Positions 1 to 8,932 are shown, numbered from the stretch's first letter. The stretch: 42,518 nt of DNA from Alcanivorax jadensis T9 (GCF_000756655.1 NZ_ARXU01000019.1:1-42518), one strand, 5' to 3'. Program-made: numbers and translations. The notes: generated by a model from the sequence alone, not told the origin.

Positions 1-290
1 CCTCCATCGTGCGGTATGCCCCGCACAGTGCGTTCTCATCACACACCCATAATGGTGGTGAAGAATTTTTGGTATTGGAGGGGGTATTTTCGGATGAACA
101 TCAGGACTACCCGGCAGGCACCTACGTGCGCAATCCTATTGACACCTCTCACACTCCGCGCATCGGCAAGGAAGGCGCAACGATACTGGTGAAACTGCAT
201 CAGTTCGATCAGGACGACACCGAGCAGAAAGTTATCGACACCCTGAACACGCCCTGGCGACCGGGGCTCGTGGAGGGGCAGGCATTCTAA
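1..290 (+). CDS. ChrR-like cupin-domain protein (5' end outside window)
   Basis: C-terminal part of a small cupin protein of the ChrR anti-sigma/anti-ECF cupin type. The frame is open to the first base of the window, so the GTG at 9 is probably an internal Val rather than the start. Visible cupin features are the His pair in [15 protein letters not shown] (HxH, then the Glu of motif 1) and the later His in PIDTSHTP, which are the usual metal ligands of the fold. These proteins bind Zn or another divalent metal in the cytoplasm. Some are anti-sigma partners and some are stand-alone cupins, and without the N-terminus I cannot say which. The gene ends four bases before the left inverted repeat of the neighbouring transposase cassette. 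Confidence 0.75.
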   Translation, partial: SIVRYAPHSAFSSHTHNGGEEFLVLEGVFSDEHQDYPAGTYVRNPIDTSHTPRIGKEGATILVKLHQFDQDDTEQKVIDTLNTPWRPGLVEGQAF

Positions 291-293
291 TTC

Positions 294-1423
294 GGGACAC
301 GCATAAATTTAATCAAAAGAAATCCTCATCAATCAGCATGCGATTAGGTTTTGTCCCGACACCCATTTACGGCCTGTCGAGGCGGCATAGGCTTTCAATC
401 TTTCCAGGCTGCCGACCGCAACAGGCAGTCTCTGCTTGCGCGGCTGCATATGCCGCAGCCAGGCTCTTTCATCAATACCAAGGCGATCCAGAACCCCTGC
501 GGCTCGCTCCGAGATTGCACCACGCTTGTCTACACGCACCGCCCTTCCCGTACTGTCCACGAGCTCCAGATAGTCCATCAACCGAAAACGGCAAACCGTA
601 TCATCGTCTTCAACTTCCACTGTCTCACTATCCACCATCGGTAGCAGGCGAGGCATTTTCTTCGTTGCGTGGCGACACTTAACCTCGCTGGCTCGTTGTT
701 TCACCGAGGTATAATCCGAAGCTTCAGGAGTACTGGCCATATCCGCCCGAACAGGATTGAGGTCCACATAGGCCATACACTGGAATAGCGCCTTTTCATC
801 CAGTAACGCCTGGCACTTGTAACGACCTTCCCAGAAGCGTCCCTTACAGCAATCCTCTTCATTCGCCCGCCGGGCGAGGTATTCATTCAGGCATTTCATG
901 AACCAGCCAAGATCATAAAGCCGCTCCCGCCATTGGCCGACGATCTCAAGCGCTTTCAATGCCTCACCATCCGCTGACTTCCCGCTCAGCCAGCGCTTCA
1001 CAATCAGTGGCCCACTGAATAACCGCATCCATCGCTCAGCGACTTCAGTATCGGACCAGGCCTGCGCCTGCTTCTGATTGAGCCGAACAACAACGTGATA
1101 GTGATTGGACATTACCGCATAGGCACAGAGATCAATGGCAAACACCTCGCCCAGCACCGCAAGGCGATCCACCACCCATTGGCGGCGATGCTCGTAATCC
1201 TGGCCGGAATAGTGGTCCTGACCACACAGAAAGGCTCGCCGCACACAGCGACAGATGCAGTGATAGTAGGGAGTGGAGTCCAGAGAAACCTGGGTATAGC
1301 GAGCACGAGTCATGGAGCGCCTCCTTGCTTATCCATGACATCAATGTACTGACCTTAAAGACAGTCAAGTATCAGACATCGTGCATTTTCAGCGTAGGAG
1401 ATCTTCCAATTTATGGGTGTCCC
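294..1423. mobile_element. REP-associated transposase cassette bounded by inverted repeats
   Basis: The Y1-type transposase gene at 333-1313 lies between GGGACACGCATAAATT at 294-309 and its near-perfect inverse at 1408-1423, which reads GGGACACCCATAAATT on the minus strand (15 of 16 identical). A related string, GACACCCATTTAC (358-370), lies inside the 3' end of the transposase gene. No target-site duplication is visible, as expected for HUH enzymes. The boundaries are inferred from these repeats alone. Confidence 0.6.
333..1313 (-). CDS. REP-associated tyrosine transposase (Y1/HUH, IS200-like fold)
   Basis: A 326-aa protein of the transposase group related to IS200/IS605 TnpA and RAYTs. It begins with the typical TRARYTQVSLDSTPYYHC segment. 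It contains the metal-binding HUH motif as NHYHVVV (about residue 70), a candidate catalytic Tyr in CLNEYLARRAN, the GRFWEGRYK segment and the YVDLNPVRA signature. Such enzymes make and rejoin single-stranded DNA ends at hairpins, and RAYTs are thought to spread REP palindromes. The start is well supported, with AGGAGG eight bases before the ATG. The gene appears intact. The C-terminal 100 residues are longer than in minimal IS200 enzymes, as in other members of this group. Its substrate could be its own flanking repeat or the REP elements elsewhere in the window; the sequence does not decide this. Confidence 0.88.
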   Translation of the reverse strand: MTRARYTQVSLDSTPYYHCICRCVRRAFLCGQDHYSGQDYEHRRQWVVDRLAVLGEVFAIDLCAYAVMSNHYHVVVRLNQKQAQAWSDTEVAERWMRLFSGPLIVKRWLSGKSADGEALKALEIVGQWRERLYDLGWFMKCLNEYLARRANEEDCCKGRFWEGRYKCQALLDEKALFQCMAYVDLNPVRADMASTPEASDYTSVKQRASEVKCRHATKKMPRLLPMVDSETVEVEDDDTVCRFRLMDYLELVDSTGRAVRVDKRGAISERAAGVLDRLGIDERAWLRHMQPRKQRLPVAVGSLERLKAYAASTGRKWVSGQNLIAC

Positions 1424-1477
1424 TTATTTTTCCTTAGTGCGTCAAACAATCAGCATCAATCACAATGAACTTAAATG

Positions 1478-1503
1478 AAAAAGCCGCCAAACCGGCGGCT
1501 TTT
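1478..1503 (-). terminator. Rho-independent terminator downstream of czcA-like gene
   Basis: Stem GCCGCC (1483-1488) pairs with GGCGGC (1494-1499) around a short loop, with A and T runs on both sides. Read on the minus strand it ends in a T run, about 100 bases beyond the stop of the CzcA-like gene. The symmetry would also allow weaker function in the other direction. Confidence 0.75.
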
Positions 1504-1597
1504 CCGCCCCAGGCAAACATCAACTTAATAATGCCTGCGAGGGGTGAGTTGTGACTTGATTATTAAACAGTCTTCATAACTGGTCAAATCGCCCGCC

Positions 1598-4500
1598 TCA
1601 CCGCCTTAGATCCTCGACGTTTCCCTTAGAAAACACCCCATAAAGACTCGGCAACACCAACAACGTCAACGCCGTGGCCGATACCAGCCCACCCACAATC
1701 ACCACCGCCAGCGGCCGCTGCACTTCACTGCCCACGCCGGTGGCCAGCAACATGGGAATCAGCCCCAGCATGGAAGTGAGCGCGGTCATCAATACCGGGC
1801 GCAGGCGGGATACGGCGCCTTCGAAGATCGCGGTCTCCAGCGCTTCGCCATCACGAAGCCGATGATTGATGGCTTCTACCATGACCACACCATTGAGCAC
1901 CGCCACCCCGAACAGGGTGATAAAGCCCACGGAGCTGGGCACGGACAGGTATTGGCCGCTGATCGCCAGGGCGAGGATGCCGCCGATGAGGGCCAGGGGC
2001 ACATTGACCAGAATGAGAGCCGCCTGGGCCACGGAACCGAAGGCGAAGTAGAGCAGCAGGGCAATCAGGCCCACGGCCACGGGCACCACCATGGCCAGGC
2101 GTTGCTGGGCACGCTGCTGGTTTTCGTATTGGCCGCCGATGTCCACGCTGTAGCCGGCGGGCAGGTCGACGTCGCTGTCGATGGCCTGCTGGATGTCGGC
2201 CACTACGGAGCCCATGTCGCGACCAGCCACATTGGCCTGGATAACCACGCGGCGTTGCACGTCATCGCGGCTGATCTGTGGCGGGCCGGAGACCAGGGAT
2301 ACGTCTGCCACATCCATGAGGCGCACCCAGGCACCGTCGGCGGCTTTGAGGCGCAGGTTGCGGATGGCTTCGGCGTCCATGCGGGCGTTTTGCTCCAGGC
2401 GCACGTAGATATCGTAGCGTTCGTTGCCATTGATCACCTGCCCGGCGCTGCCGCCGCCCAGGCCGTTGCTGACCAGGTCCATGACCTGATCCACACTCAG
2501 GCCGTAACGGCTGAGGGCGTTGCGGTCCGGGGTGACCACCAGCTGGGCTTCCCCGGCGATCTGTTCCAGTTGCACGTCGGTGGCACCCTCCACTTCCTTG
2601 ACGGCCTGGGTGATGGCTTCGCCTTTCTCCTGCAGCACGTCGAGATCCGGGCCGAACAGTTTGATGGCGAGCTGGGCCTTTACGCCGGAGAGCAGTTCGT
2701 CCACGCGCATGGCGATGGGCTGGGAAAAGTTGAGCAGCAGGCCGGGGTGTTTTTCCAGTTTCTGCTGAATCTTTTCCTGTAGCTCAAGGCGATTGCTGGC
2801 GCTCTCCCATTCATCTACAGGCTTGAGACCGATATAGATTTCCACGTTGCTCACCGGTTCCGGGTCGCCACCGATTTCGGCACGCCCTACCCGGCTGAGC
2901 GCGTAGGTGACTTCCGGGAAGGCCATGATTTCCTTCTCCAGTTTTTTCCCCACGTCCAACGCAGTATCAAGGCTGGAGGACGGCGCCAGCGTCACACGTA
3001 ACGCCAACGTCCCCTCTTCCAGTACGGGCACGAATTCAGTGCCAATAAACGGCGTGGTAGCCAGCGCCAGGGCAAACAAACCCACCGCTCCACCGACCAC
3101 CACTTTACGGGCCTGCATGGCTTTGCCCAGCAGGGTGCGATAGCGGGCTTCCAGCCACTGCATCAGTTTGTTGGGTTTTTCTTCCACGCCATTACGGAAC
3201 AGGAACCCGGCCAGTGCCGGCACCACGATCAGCGCCACCAGTACGGCGGCGGTCATGGCAAGCATGATGCTGATAGCCATGGGCACGAACATCTTCGCTT
3301 CCACCCCCTCGAAGGCGAACAGGGGCAGGAACACCACCAGGATAATGCTGGCGGCAAAGAACACCGGCCGCGCCACTTCCTGGGCGGCGTCTTTGACTCT
3401 CAAGGCAATGCCGCCCTGTGAGTCGTGACTGCCCTCTTTCTGACTCAGGTGTTTAAAGATGTTTTCGACCATCACCACGGAGCCATCCACCAGCATGCCG
3501 ATGGCCACGGCCAGGCCACCCAGCGACATCAGGTTGGCGGACATGCCCAGGCTTGCCATCGCCAACAAGGCCAGGCCGATGGAGAGCGGAATGGACAGCA
3601 GCACCAACGCGGTGGCGCGCAGGTTCATCAGGAAAAGAGCCAGCACGATGACGATAAACACGAAGGCCAGCAGCAAGGCGGTGACCACGGTGCTCACCGC
3701 TTTTTCCACCAGATCCGCCTGATCGTAGAACACCTCGAACTGCACACCGTCCGGCAGGGCCTGCTGGATGCGCGCTTCGCGGGCCTTGATGCCATCGATG
3801 GTGGCCTTGGTATTGGCGCCCATGCGCTTGAGCACGATGCCGGCCACCACTTCGCCCAGGGCTTCCGGTTCGCCGTTGGCATCGCGGCGGGTCATGGTGA
3901 GGGCGCCCTGACGAATCTCGCCGCCGAACTCCACCTTGGCCACATCTCTGACGCGCACCTGGGTGCCGTCCACTTCCTTGAGGGGAATGGCGGCGATATC
4001 ACCGAGCCCTTGCTCACCGCTGCCTACCCAGCCCATGCCACGAATTACCAATTGCTCGGCGCCGCGATCCAGATACCAGCCACCGGCGTTGCGGTTGTTG
4101 GCGGCGATGGCGTCCATGACCTGTTGCAGTGACAAGTCGTAGGCCAGCAAACGGGTGGGGTTAACGTTGACCTGATACTGGCGCACTTCACCGCCATAGC
4201 TGAGCACATCGGTGACGCCGCCCACCGGCATCAGCAACAGTTTCACCACCCAGTCGTTGAGGCTGCGCAACTGCATGGCATCCACATTGGAGCCCGGCTC
4301 GGCGGTGAGCAGGTATTGATACACTTGGCCCAGGCCGGAAGTGTTGGGGCCCATTTCCGGGGTACCGACGCCGTCGGGGATATCTTCCCGTGCCGCCTGC
4401 AAGCGTTCGAACACCAGCTGGCGGGCGAAGTAGATATCCGTGCCTTCCTCGAACACCACGGTAACGATGGACAGGCCGGTCTTGGAGATGGAGCGCACCT

Positions 4501-4741
4501 CGGCCACCTGGGGCAACGCGTACATGACCGCCTCGATGGGATAGGTGATCAGTTGCTCCACTTCTTCCGCAGCCAGGCCTTCGGCTTCGGTGTTCACCTG
4601 TACCTGGACGTTGGTCACGTCCGGGAAGGCATCCAGTTTCAGGTTGGGGAGTTGCCAGCCGATCACGCCGATGGTGATGATCAGTAGTAGCAAGACAATG
4701 AGGCGGTTGTTCACCGCCCAATCGACAAGTCGATTAAACAT
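1598..4741 (-). CDS. Heavy-metal efflux RND transporter, CzcA family
   Basis: A 1047-aa inner-membrane proton/metal antiporter of the HME-RND family, the pump of a CzcCBA-type tripartite complex. The N-terminus has the usual first membrane helix, followed by LPNLKLDAFPDVTNVQVQV. The TM4 signature reads AIGMLVDGSVVMVEN (AIG-x3-DGS-x4-EN). That differs from the DFG-x3-DGA-x4-EN of typical CzcA and from the AIG-x3-DAA-x4-EN of CusA. The Met residues that line the CusA Cu/Ag path appear absent: the CusA PLEMVE position reads PVSNVE here. This argues for divalent cations rather than Cu(I)/Ag(I), but the metal cannot be fixed. The start lies 11 bases after the CzcB stop, so the genes are co-transcribed. 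Length is normal and no frame damage is seen. Confidence 0.93.
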   Translation of the reverse strand: MFNRLVDWAVNNRLIVLLLLIITIGVIGWQLPNLKLDAFPDVTNVQVQVNTEAEGLAAEEVEQLITYPIEAVMYALPQVAEVRSISKTGLSIVTVVFEEGTDIYFARQLVFERLQAAREDIPDGVGTPEMGPNTSGLGQVYQYLLTAEPGSNVDAMQLRSLNDWVVKLLLMPVGGVTDVLSYGGEVRQYQVNVNPTRLLAYDLSLQQVMDAIAANNRNAGGWYLDRGAEQLVIRGMGWVGSGEQGLGDIAAIPLKEVDGTQVRVRDVAKVEFGGEIRQGALTMTRRDANGEPEALGEVVAGIVLKRMGANTKATIDGIKAREARIQQALPDGVQFEVFYDQADLVEKAVSTVVTALLLAFVFIVIVLALFLMNLRATALVLLSIPLSIGLALLAMASLGMSANLMSLGGLAVAIGMLVDGSVVMVENIFKHLSQKEGSHDSQGGIALRVKDAAQEVARPVFFAASIILVVFLPLFAFEGVEAKMFVPMAISIMLAMTAAVLVALIVVPALAGFLFRNGVEEKPNKLMQWLEARYRTLLGKAMQARKVVVGGAVGLFALALATTPFIGTEFVPVLEEGTLALRVTLAPSSSLDTALDVGKKLEKEIMAFPEVTYALSRVGRAEIGGDPEPVSNVEIYIGLKPVDEWESASNRLELQEKIQQKLEKHPGLLLNFSQPIAMRVDELLSGVKAQLAIKLFGPDLDVLQEKGEAITQAVKEVEGATDVQLEQIAGEAQLVVTPDRNALSRYGLSVDQVMDLVSNGLGGGSAGQVINGNERYDIYVRLEQNARMDAEAIRNLRLKAADGAWVRLMDVADVSLVSGPPQISRDDVQRRVVIQANVAGRDMGSVVADIQQAIDSDVDLPAGYSVDIGGQYENQQRAQQRLAMVVPVAVGLIALLLYFAFGSVAQAALILVNVPLALIGGILALAISGQYLSVPSSVGFITLFGVAVLNGVVMVEAINHRLRDGEALETAIFEGAVSRLRPVLMTALTSMLGLIPMLLATGVGSEVQRPLAVVIVGGLVSATALTLLVLPSLYGVFSKGNVEDLRR

Positions 4742-4752
4742 GACGGTGATCC

Positions 4753-5973
4753 TCAGTGATTGTGAATATCGAAACCGGACTTGGCCATTTCACTGGCCAG
4801 GAAAAAGGCACCACGGGTGACCACGCGTGTGCCCGGTTTCATGCCAGTGACGATGCGGCGGTTTTCCAGTTGGCCGTTGAGTTGGATTTCCACGGGTTTG
4901 TAGTAACCCGGCTCTTCTTCCACGAACAGTTGCCAGTCGCCATCGGCGCTTCGAGTGAGCGCCTCTTCGGGCACGGTGAGCGCATTGTTGGGAGCAGCCA
5001 ACGACAACGCCACATCGGCGAACATGCCCGGGTGCAACAGGTGGCCGGCATTGGGGATGGCCACGCGTACGGACAGGGTGCGGGTGACCGGGTTCAGGCG
5101 GTGGCCGGATTGGATCACTTGGCCGTCCACGGTGGTGTCACCCACAATGACCCGCGCCGGGGTGCCGGTGGCGATCTGCAGACCCGGCGTGGGAGGCAGC
5201 GCCGCTTCTGCCCACAGTTCGGATTCATCCACCAGGGTCACCAGGGCGCTGCCGGCGGTGAGCCACTGGCCTTGCTGAAAAGCATCTTCCAGCACCAGGC
5301 CGTCATCCGGGGCGGTGAGAGTGTAGACGCCCTTTTCGCTTTTGCCGGCTTCGATGGCAGCGATGGCTTCGTTATCCAGGCCATAGCCTTTAGCGCGGGC
5401 GCGCAGGGCCTGATAGTCGCCACGGGCATCCAGGTAACGCTGGTTGCCCACGGTGCGACGGCCCAGATTGTTGACCCGCCGCCAGGCATCGGCGGCCACC
5501 TGCAAATCACTTTGCAATTGCGCCATGGCCGGGCTGAACAGGGTGGCGATGGGCTCGCCCTTTTCCATGTGCTGACCCAGGGTAGCGCTGCGCGATTGCA
5601 CCTGGGAGTCGATGCGTACCGGTACTACCCAGGTGCGATACTGGTTGCTGATAATTTCTGCCGGGACGGTCAGGGTCCGGGTGGCGTTGGGTTCCGGCTG
5701 CAGGGTGATGACCTGCAGGTTCAGCATGTTCTGCTGTTCGGTGGTTAGCTCCAGGACCGTTTCTTCCTCATGGGTATCTTCGGAGGCATCACCGTGGTCA
5801 TGGCTATCGTGGCCGGCATTGTCGTCCGGTGCCAGTTGCTGGGCATGCTGCTGTGTTTCGTTGCTTTCGTTGTGGGCATGGGCGTGGTTTTCTTCGCCCC
5901 AGGCGGGGAGAGATAACGTCGCCAGCAGCGCTATCGCCAATGGCTTTTTCTGAAGTTTCATTTTGATTTTCAT
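4753..5973 (-). CDS. RND periplasmic adaptor, CzcB family, His-rich N-terminus
   Basis: A 406-aa membrane-fusion protein linking the CzcA-like pump to the CzcC-like outer-membrane channel. A signal peptide (about residues 1-26, ending LSLPAWGEE) is followed by a His/Asp/Glu-rich stretch at about residues 27-72 (HAHAHNES, DNAGHDSHDHGDAS), a plausible periplasmic metal-collecting segment. The barrel-sandwich and beta-barrel regions follow (for example VVPVRIDSQV, GQHMEKGEPIATLFSP and DDGLVLEDAFQQGQWL). The protein ends in DIHNH, again rich in His. The start used is the first ATG; a second ATG four codons on is also possible because the upstream Shine-Dalgarno is weak. A REP palindrome separates this gene from the upstream czcC-like gene. 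Confidence 0.92.
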   Translation of the reverse strand: MKIKMKLQKKPLAIALLATLSLPAWGEENHAHAHNESNETQQHAQQLAPDDNAGHDSHDHGDASEDTHEEETVLELTTEQQNMLNLQVITLQPEPNATRTLTVPAEIISNQYRTWVVPVRIDSQVQSRSATLGQHMEKGEPIATLFSPAMAQLQSDLQVAADAWRRVNNLGRRTVGNQRYLDARGDYQALRARAKGYGLDNEAIAAIEAGKSEKGVYTLTAPDDGLVLEDAFQQGQWLTAGSALVTLVDESELWAEAALPPTPGLQIATGTPARVIVGDTTVDGQVIQSGHRLNPVTRTLSVRVAIPNAGHLLHPGMFADVALSLAAPNNALTVPEEALTRSADGDWQLFVEEEPGYYKPVEIQLNGQLENRRIVTGMKPGTRVVTRGAFFLASEMAKSGFDIHNH

Positions 5974-5990
5974 AAAATTTCCAATTTTTT

Positions 5991-6071
5991 TGTAGGAGCG
6001 CCGTTAAGGGCGCGAAGAAGTTGGCACCGCTTGTCGCAGAAACCATTCGCGCCTCAAGTGGCGCTCCTACA
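5991..6071. repeat. Paired REP element (BIME-like) between czcC- and czcB-like genes
   Basis: Left arm TGTAGGAGCGCC...GCGCGAA (5991-6016) and right arm TTCGCGCC...GGCGCTCCTACA (6046-6071) are inverted copies of one REP unit, and each can also fold alone. The unit resembles the TGTAGGAGC-type REPs of pseudomonads. Its position inside an operon suggests an effect on mRNA stability or on the CzcC:CzcB ratio. Confidence 0.75.
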
Positions 6072-6103
6072 GCAATTGTTAAGGTCAGTCGTAACCTGAT
6101 GGA

Positions 6104-7336
6104 TTAGTTCGCCAGCTGATTCAGCCAGTCGTTGAGCTGGGCACTTTCCCGGAGCCATCGGACCCAAGCCTGTTGCATGGCTTCGCGCAGGGCGATACCG
6201 GACAGGCGGGTATCGAGACGCTGGTTAAGGGCCTGCAGGTAGTTCTGGGTGGTGAGCTCGCCTTGTTGCCAGACCCTTTCCAGCAGTGCGTCGCTGCGGG
6301 CCAGGGTGTCGCCGGTCAGTTGCTGCCAGGTTTGCCAGCGCTCACGACGCTGCTGGTAATCGCGCAGGGCACCGTCCAGGCGGGCGGCGATATCGGCGCG
6401 GGTTTTCTCCAGCAGGGCACGGCGGGCGTCGCTGTCGGCCAAGGCGGCCTGGTAGCCGGCTTTGCCGGTATTGAACAGTTTCAGGGGCAGGCTGATGTCC
6501 ACGCCCCACAGGTTATCGTCGCCTTCCTTGCCGACACTGACACCCAGGGTGGGATCGGCCCGGCGCTGCCGGCCCGCCACGGTGGCGTCCTGCTCGGCCA
6601 GCGCCAGCTGCTGCTGGGCCAGACGCAGATCGAAGCTGGCCGGCAAGCGTTGTGAGGCATCGGTACTGACGGCAACCGCCTGCCAATGGCGAGCCGCCGG
6701 TAGAGGTTGGCCCGGCTGGGCACTGGCCAACACCTGCCGCAGCCGGGTGGCGGCAGCGGTGGCGTCACTTTCCGCTTGCGCCAGGGTCTGCTGGGCCTGG
6801 GCCAGCGATAGCCAGGCCAGCTGTGCATCCACCTGCCCCAGGTCACCGGCCTGTTCGCGGCGGCGTATCAGCTCGCTGAGTGCAGACAGCTGCTGTTCCT
6901 GTTGTCGGGTGGCCGCCAGGCGGGTACGGGCGGCATCGAATGCCACCAGGGCATTGAGGCTGTCGGCCAGCAGGCTGGCGCGGGCCTTATCGGCGCGCAG
7001 TTGTGCCAGGGTGTCGCGTACCACTACCGCATCGCGGCGGGCGCGGGCCTTGCCGGACCAGTCCAGGGTCTGGCTGAGGCCCACGGTTCTGGTGGTGTCG
7101 GCACTGTCTTCATAGCCGATGTTCAGTTCCGGGTTATAGAGCGGCTGGGCCGCATCGCGGTTTTCCGCCATCCAGCGCTCCTGCTCGGCATTGATGGCCC
7201 GACTGGCGGGCAGGCGGTTGAGTTGTTGCTGCAGCCAGCCGGCCCACTGGCCGGGGGGTGTTTCTGCCTGCGCGCCGGTGGCGCATAGCAGCAGTAGCAG
7301 TGCGCAACGGCGCACTACTGCGGACAGACTTTCCAT
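6104..7336 (-). CDS. TolC-family outer-membrane efflux protein, CzcC-like
   Basis: A 410-aa outer-membrane factor with a signal peptide (about residues 1-24, ending ATGAQAET) and the long helical, Ala/Gln/Arg-rich repeats of TolC-like channels. Recognisable elements are PLYNPELNIGYEDS near residue 65, VGLSQTLDWSGKARARRDA, and a second copy of the same architecture with GVDISLPLKLFNTGKAGYQ near residue 265. This internal duplication is typical of the family. It would form the exit duct of the CzcCBA-type pump encoded just downstream. AGGAGC precedes the ATG. No lipobox Cys is visible, so it is probably not lipidated. Confidence 0.9.
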   Translation of the reverse strand: MESLSAVVRRCALLLLLCATGAQAETPPGQWAGWLQQQLNRLPASRAINAEQERWMAENRDAAQPLYNPELNIGYEDSADTTRTVGLSQTLDWSGKARARRDAVVVRDTLAQLRADKARASLLADSLNALVAFDAARTRLAATRQQEQQLSALSELIRRREQAGDLGQVDAQLAWLSLAQAQQTLAQAESDATAAATRLRQVLASAQPGQPLPAARHWQAVAVSTDASQRLPASFDLRLAQQQLALAEQDATVAGRQRRADPTLGVSVGKEGDDNLWGVDISLPLKLFNTGKAGYQAALADSDARRALLEKTRADIAARLDGALRDYQQRRERWQTWQQLTGDTLARSDALLERVWQQGELTTQNYLQALNQRLDTRLSGIALREAMQQAWVRWLRESAQLNDWLNQLAN

Positions 7337-7403
7337 GGGAAAGCTCCTGATCGATTATCCGAAATCTGTCGCGCTCAGGCGCGACACGGGGTCGGGAAAA
7401 CGA

Positions 7404-7697
7404 TCAGGCGATGGGAGGGCGGAACGGATTGTCAGCCGGGGCATCCGGCAAGGGAGGGCGCAGCGCCAGCACCCGGGCCGGCGGTGCGGGCAACCGTGCG
7501 GGGGCGCAATCCGCGCTGGCCATGAAACCATGGCACTGGCAGCAGTGATCACCACCGGCATCGAGCACATCCAGCTGAGCGGGAGCGGCGTCGAGCTGCT
7601 CCATGGCCACGTCGGCATCGTGCTCATGATGCATGGCATCAAGCACCAGCACGTGTGTGCAGATGATCAGCAACAATGTCCAGACCAGTGCTTTCAT
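7404..7697 (-). CDS. Small secreted His/Cys-containing protein heading the metal-efflux operon
   Basis: A 97-aa protein I cannot assign to a named family. It has a signal peptide or anchor (MKALVWTLLLIICTHVLVLDA), then MHHEHDADV, then a compact Cys/His cluster GGDHCCQCHGFMAS (residues about 48-61), and a Pro/Ala/Arg-rich tail. The layout recalls short metal-binding leader proteins placed ahead of copper or zinc efflux genes, such as CopL-like proteins. It starts the minus-strand operon and ends 67 bases before the czcC-like gene. Its likely role is periplasmic metal binding or metal-dependent control of the operon. That is inference from composition and position only. Confidence 0.6.
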   Translation of the reverse strand: MKALVWTLLLIICTHVLVLDAMHHEHDADVAMEQLDAAPAQLDVLDAGGDHCCQCHGFMASADCAPARLPAPPARVLALRPPLPDAPADNPFRPPIA

Positions 7698-7835
7698 GGT
7701 GCCAGCCGTGGGTTAAGGGGGTTCTACTCTGCGGATAGTGAAGACCCCGGTCAAGGGATTTAGTTTCATTCGGTCATTCACAGCCCGCATCGCACGAGGC
7801 AGAGTAATAGCCCCCTTTACCTGACGAGAGAGACC

Positions 7836-8258
7836 ATGAGCCGCCTGGAAGAAGTCCATGATTCCGTTCTTGCCCACCCCCTGCATAGCGCCTGCGAGCT
7901 GGAATTGCTGAGCGCCGGCGAAGGCCGCAGCGAGGTGCGTTTTGCGGTGAACGATTTCACTGCCAATCCCATGGGCGCCCTTCACGGCGGCATTGTCTAT
8001 GCACTGATGGACGTGGCCTGTTTTTTTGCGGTGGTGCCGTCGCTGTCCGAAGATCAGCAGCCAGTCACCGTCGAAACGCACAGCAGCGTCCTGCGTGCCG
8101 CCATGAAGGGCGAAAGTGTGGTCATCCGCGCCCGGCTGGATCGACTGGGCCGCACCCTGGCAGCCATGCGCGCGGAAGCCCTGGCGGTGAATGCCAGCGG
8201 CGAAGAGCGGCTGATTGCCACCGGCTCGGTGACCAAGGCCATTACCACTGTCCGCTAG
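7836..8258 (+). CDS. PaaI/YdiI-type hotdog-fold thioesterase
   Basis: A 140-aa single-domain hotdog protein. The key motif is NPMGALHGGIVYALMDVAC (residues about 47-65), in which HGG and the following Asp match the active-site helix of PaaI-type acyl-CoA thioesterases. The later VETHSSVLRAAMKGESV strand completes the fold. It would hydrolyse an aryl- or acyl-CoA thioester in the cytoplasm; the substrate is not identifiable. It is divergent from the metal-efflux operon (138-base gap) and not obviously linked to the two-component genes that follow 190 bases later. CGAGAG lies upstream of the ATG. Confidence 0.85.
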   Translation: MSRLEEVHDSVLAHPLHSACELELLSAGEGRSEVRFAVNDFTANPMGALHGGIVYALMDVACFFAVVPSLSEDQQPVTVETHSSVLRAAMKGESVVIRARLDRLGRTLAAMRAEALAVNASGEERLIATGSVTKAITTVR

Positions 8259-8449
8259 CGACGATTTTCCGAAATCGGGACATCCCTGACCAACGGCAGA
8301 ACAGGCAGCATGACTGGGACACAGCACGGCCTGCCATCAATTGTCAGCACCGACACCGGCGAGTATCGTCAAAGATGACGGCCCGGCGCAGCCTCCCCCA
8401 ATGCATTATTTAGCACTGCGCCCACAAGGCCAAGGATGAGGATCGCGAT

Positions 8450-8899
8450 ATGTATCAGGTCATGCTTGTCGATGATGAGGATTACATCCTCAAGGCCCTG
8501 AAGCGCACCATCAACGCGTACACCGACTGGGACGTGGAAACCTACCAGGATCCACGAGAAGCCTTACGTCGGGCACGCACTACCGTTTTTGACGCGGTCA
8601 TTACCGATTACATGATGCCGGAGATCAACGGCCTGGAGCTGTTGCAGGAACTGCGCGATATCCAGCCGGATACCATCCGCATCCTGCTCACTGGCGTGAT
8701 TGATATTGAAACCGTCATGTCCGCTATCAACAAGGCCGGCGCATTCCGTTTTATTCCCAAACCCTGGGATGACGAACAACTACTCGACAATATTCGTGAA
8801 GGACTGAAGTTCCGGGATATTCTTCTGGAAAATCGCATCCTGGCGGAAACCGTTCGCGAACAGAAAAAAACCCTGCGCAGTCTTGGCTATGAAAGCTGA
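8450..8899 (+). CDS. Single-domain response regulator (CheY-like receiver)
   Basis: A 149-aa receiver with all phosphorylation residues: acidic pocket D8/D9, phospho-acceptor D53 (ITDYMMPEINGL), switch T81 (LLTGV) and K104 (FIPKPW). The FIPKPWDDEQL ending is typical of the receivers in RpfG/HD-GYP and hybrid-kinase systems. After the receiver there is only a helical tail of about 30 residues (ENRILAETVREQKKTLRS) and no DNA-binding or enzymatic output domain. It is the first gene of a cluster with the histidine kinase 33 bases downstream, its probable partner. The start has AAGGATGAGGA upstream. Output is presumably by protein contact. Confidence 0.92.
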   Translation: MYQVMLVDDEDYILKALKRTINAYTDWDVETYQDPREALRRARTTVFDAVITDYMMPEINGLELLQELRDIQPDTIRILLTGVIDIETVMSAINKAGAFRFIPKPWDDEQLLDNIREGLKFRDILLENRILAETVREQKKTLRSLGYES

Positions 8900-8932
8900 T
8901 CACGGCTAGCCAAATACGGGAAGGCGTTTTCC

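Noticed and set aside
1862-4132. Long His/Gln/Asp-rich open frames antisense to the czcA-like gene
   Set aside because: Their composition is the complement of conserved RND codons, and no start signals or domains are seen.
7741-7760. MerR-type operator before the metal operon
   Set aside because: TTGACC with a GACC-GG-GGTC dyad is present, but the dyad covers the -35 rather than a 19-20-base spacer, and no convincing -10 at that distance was found.
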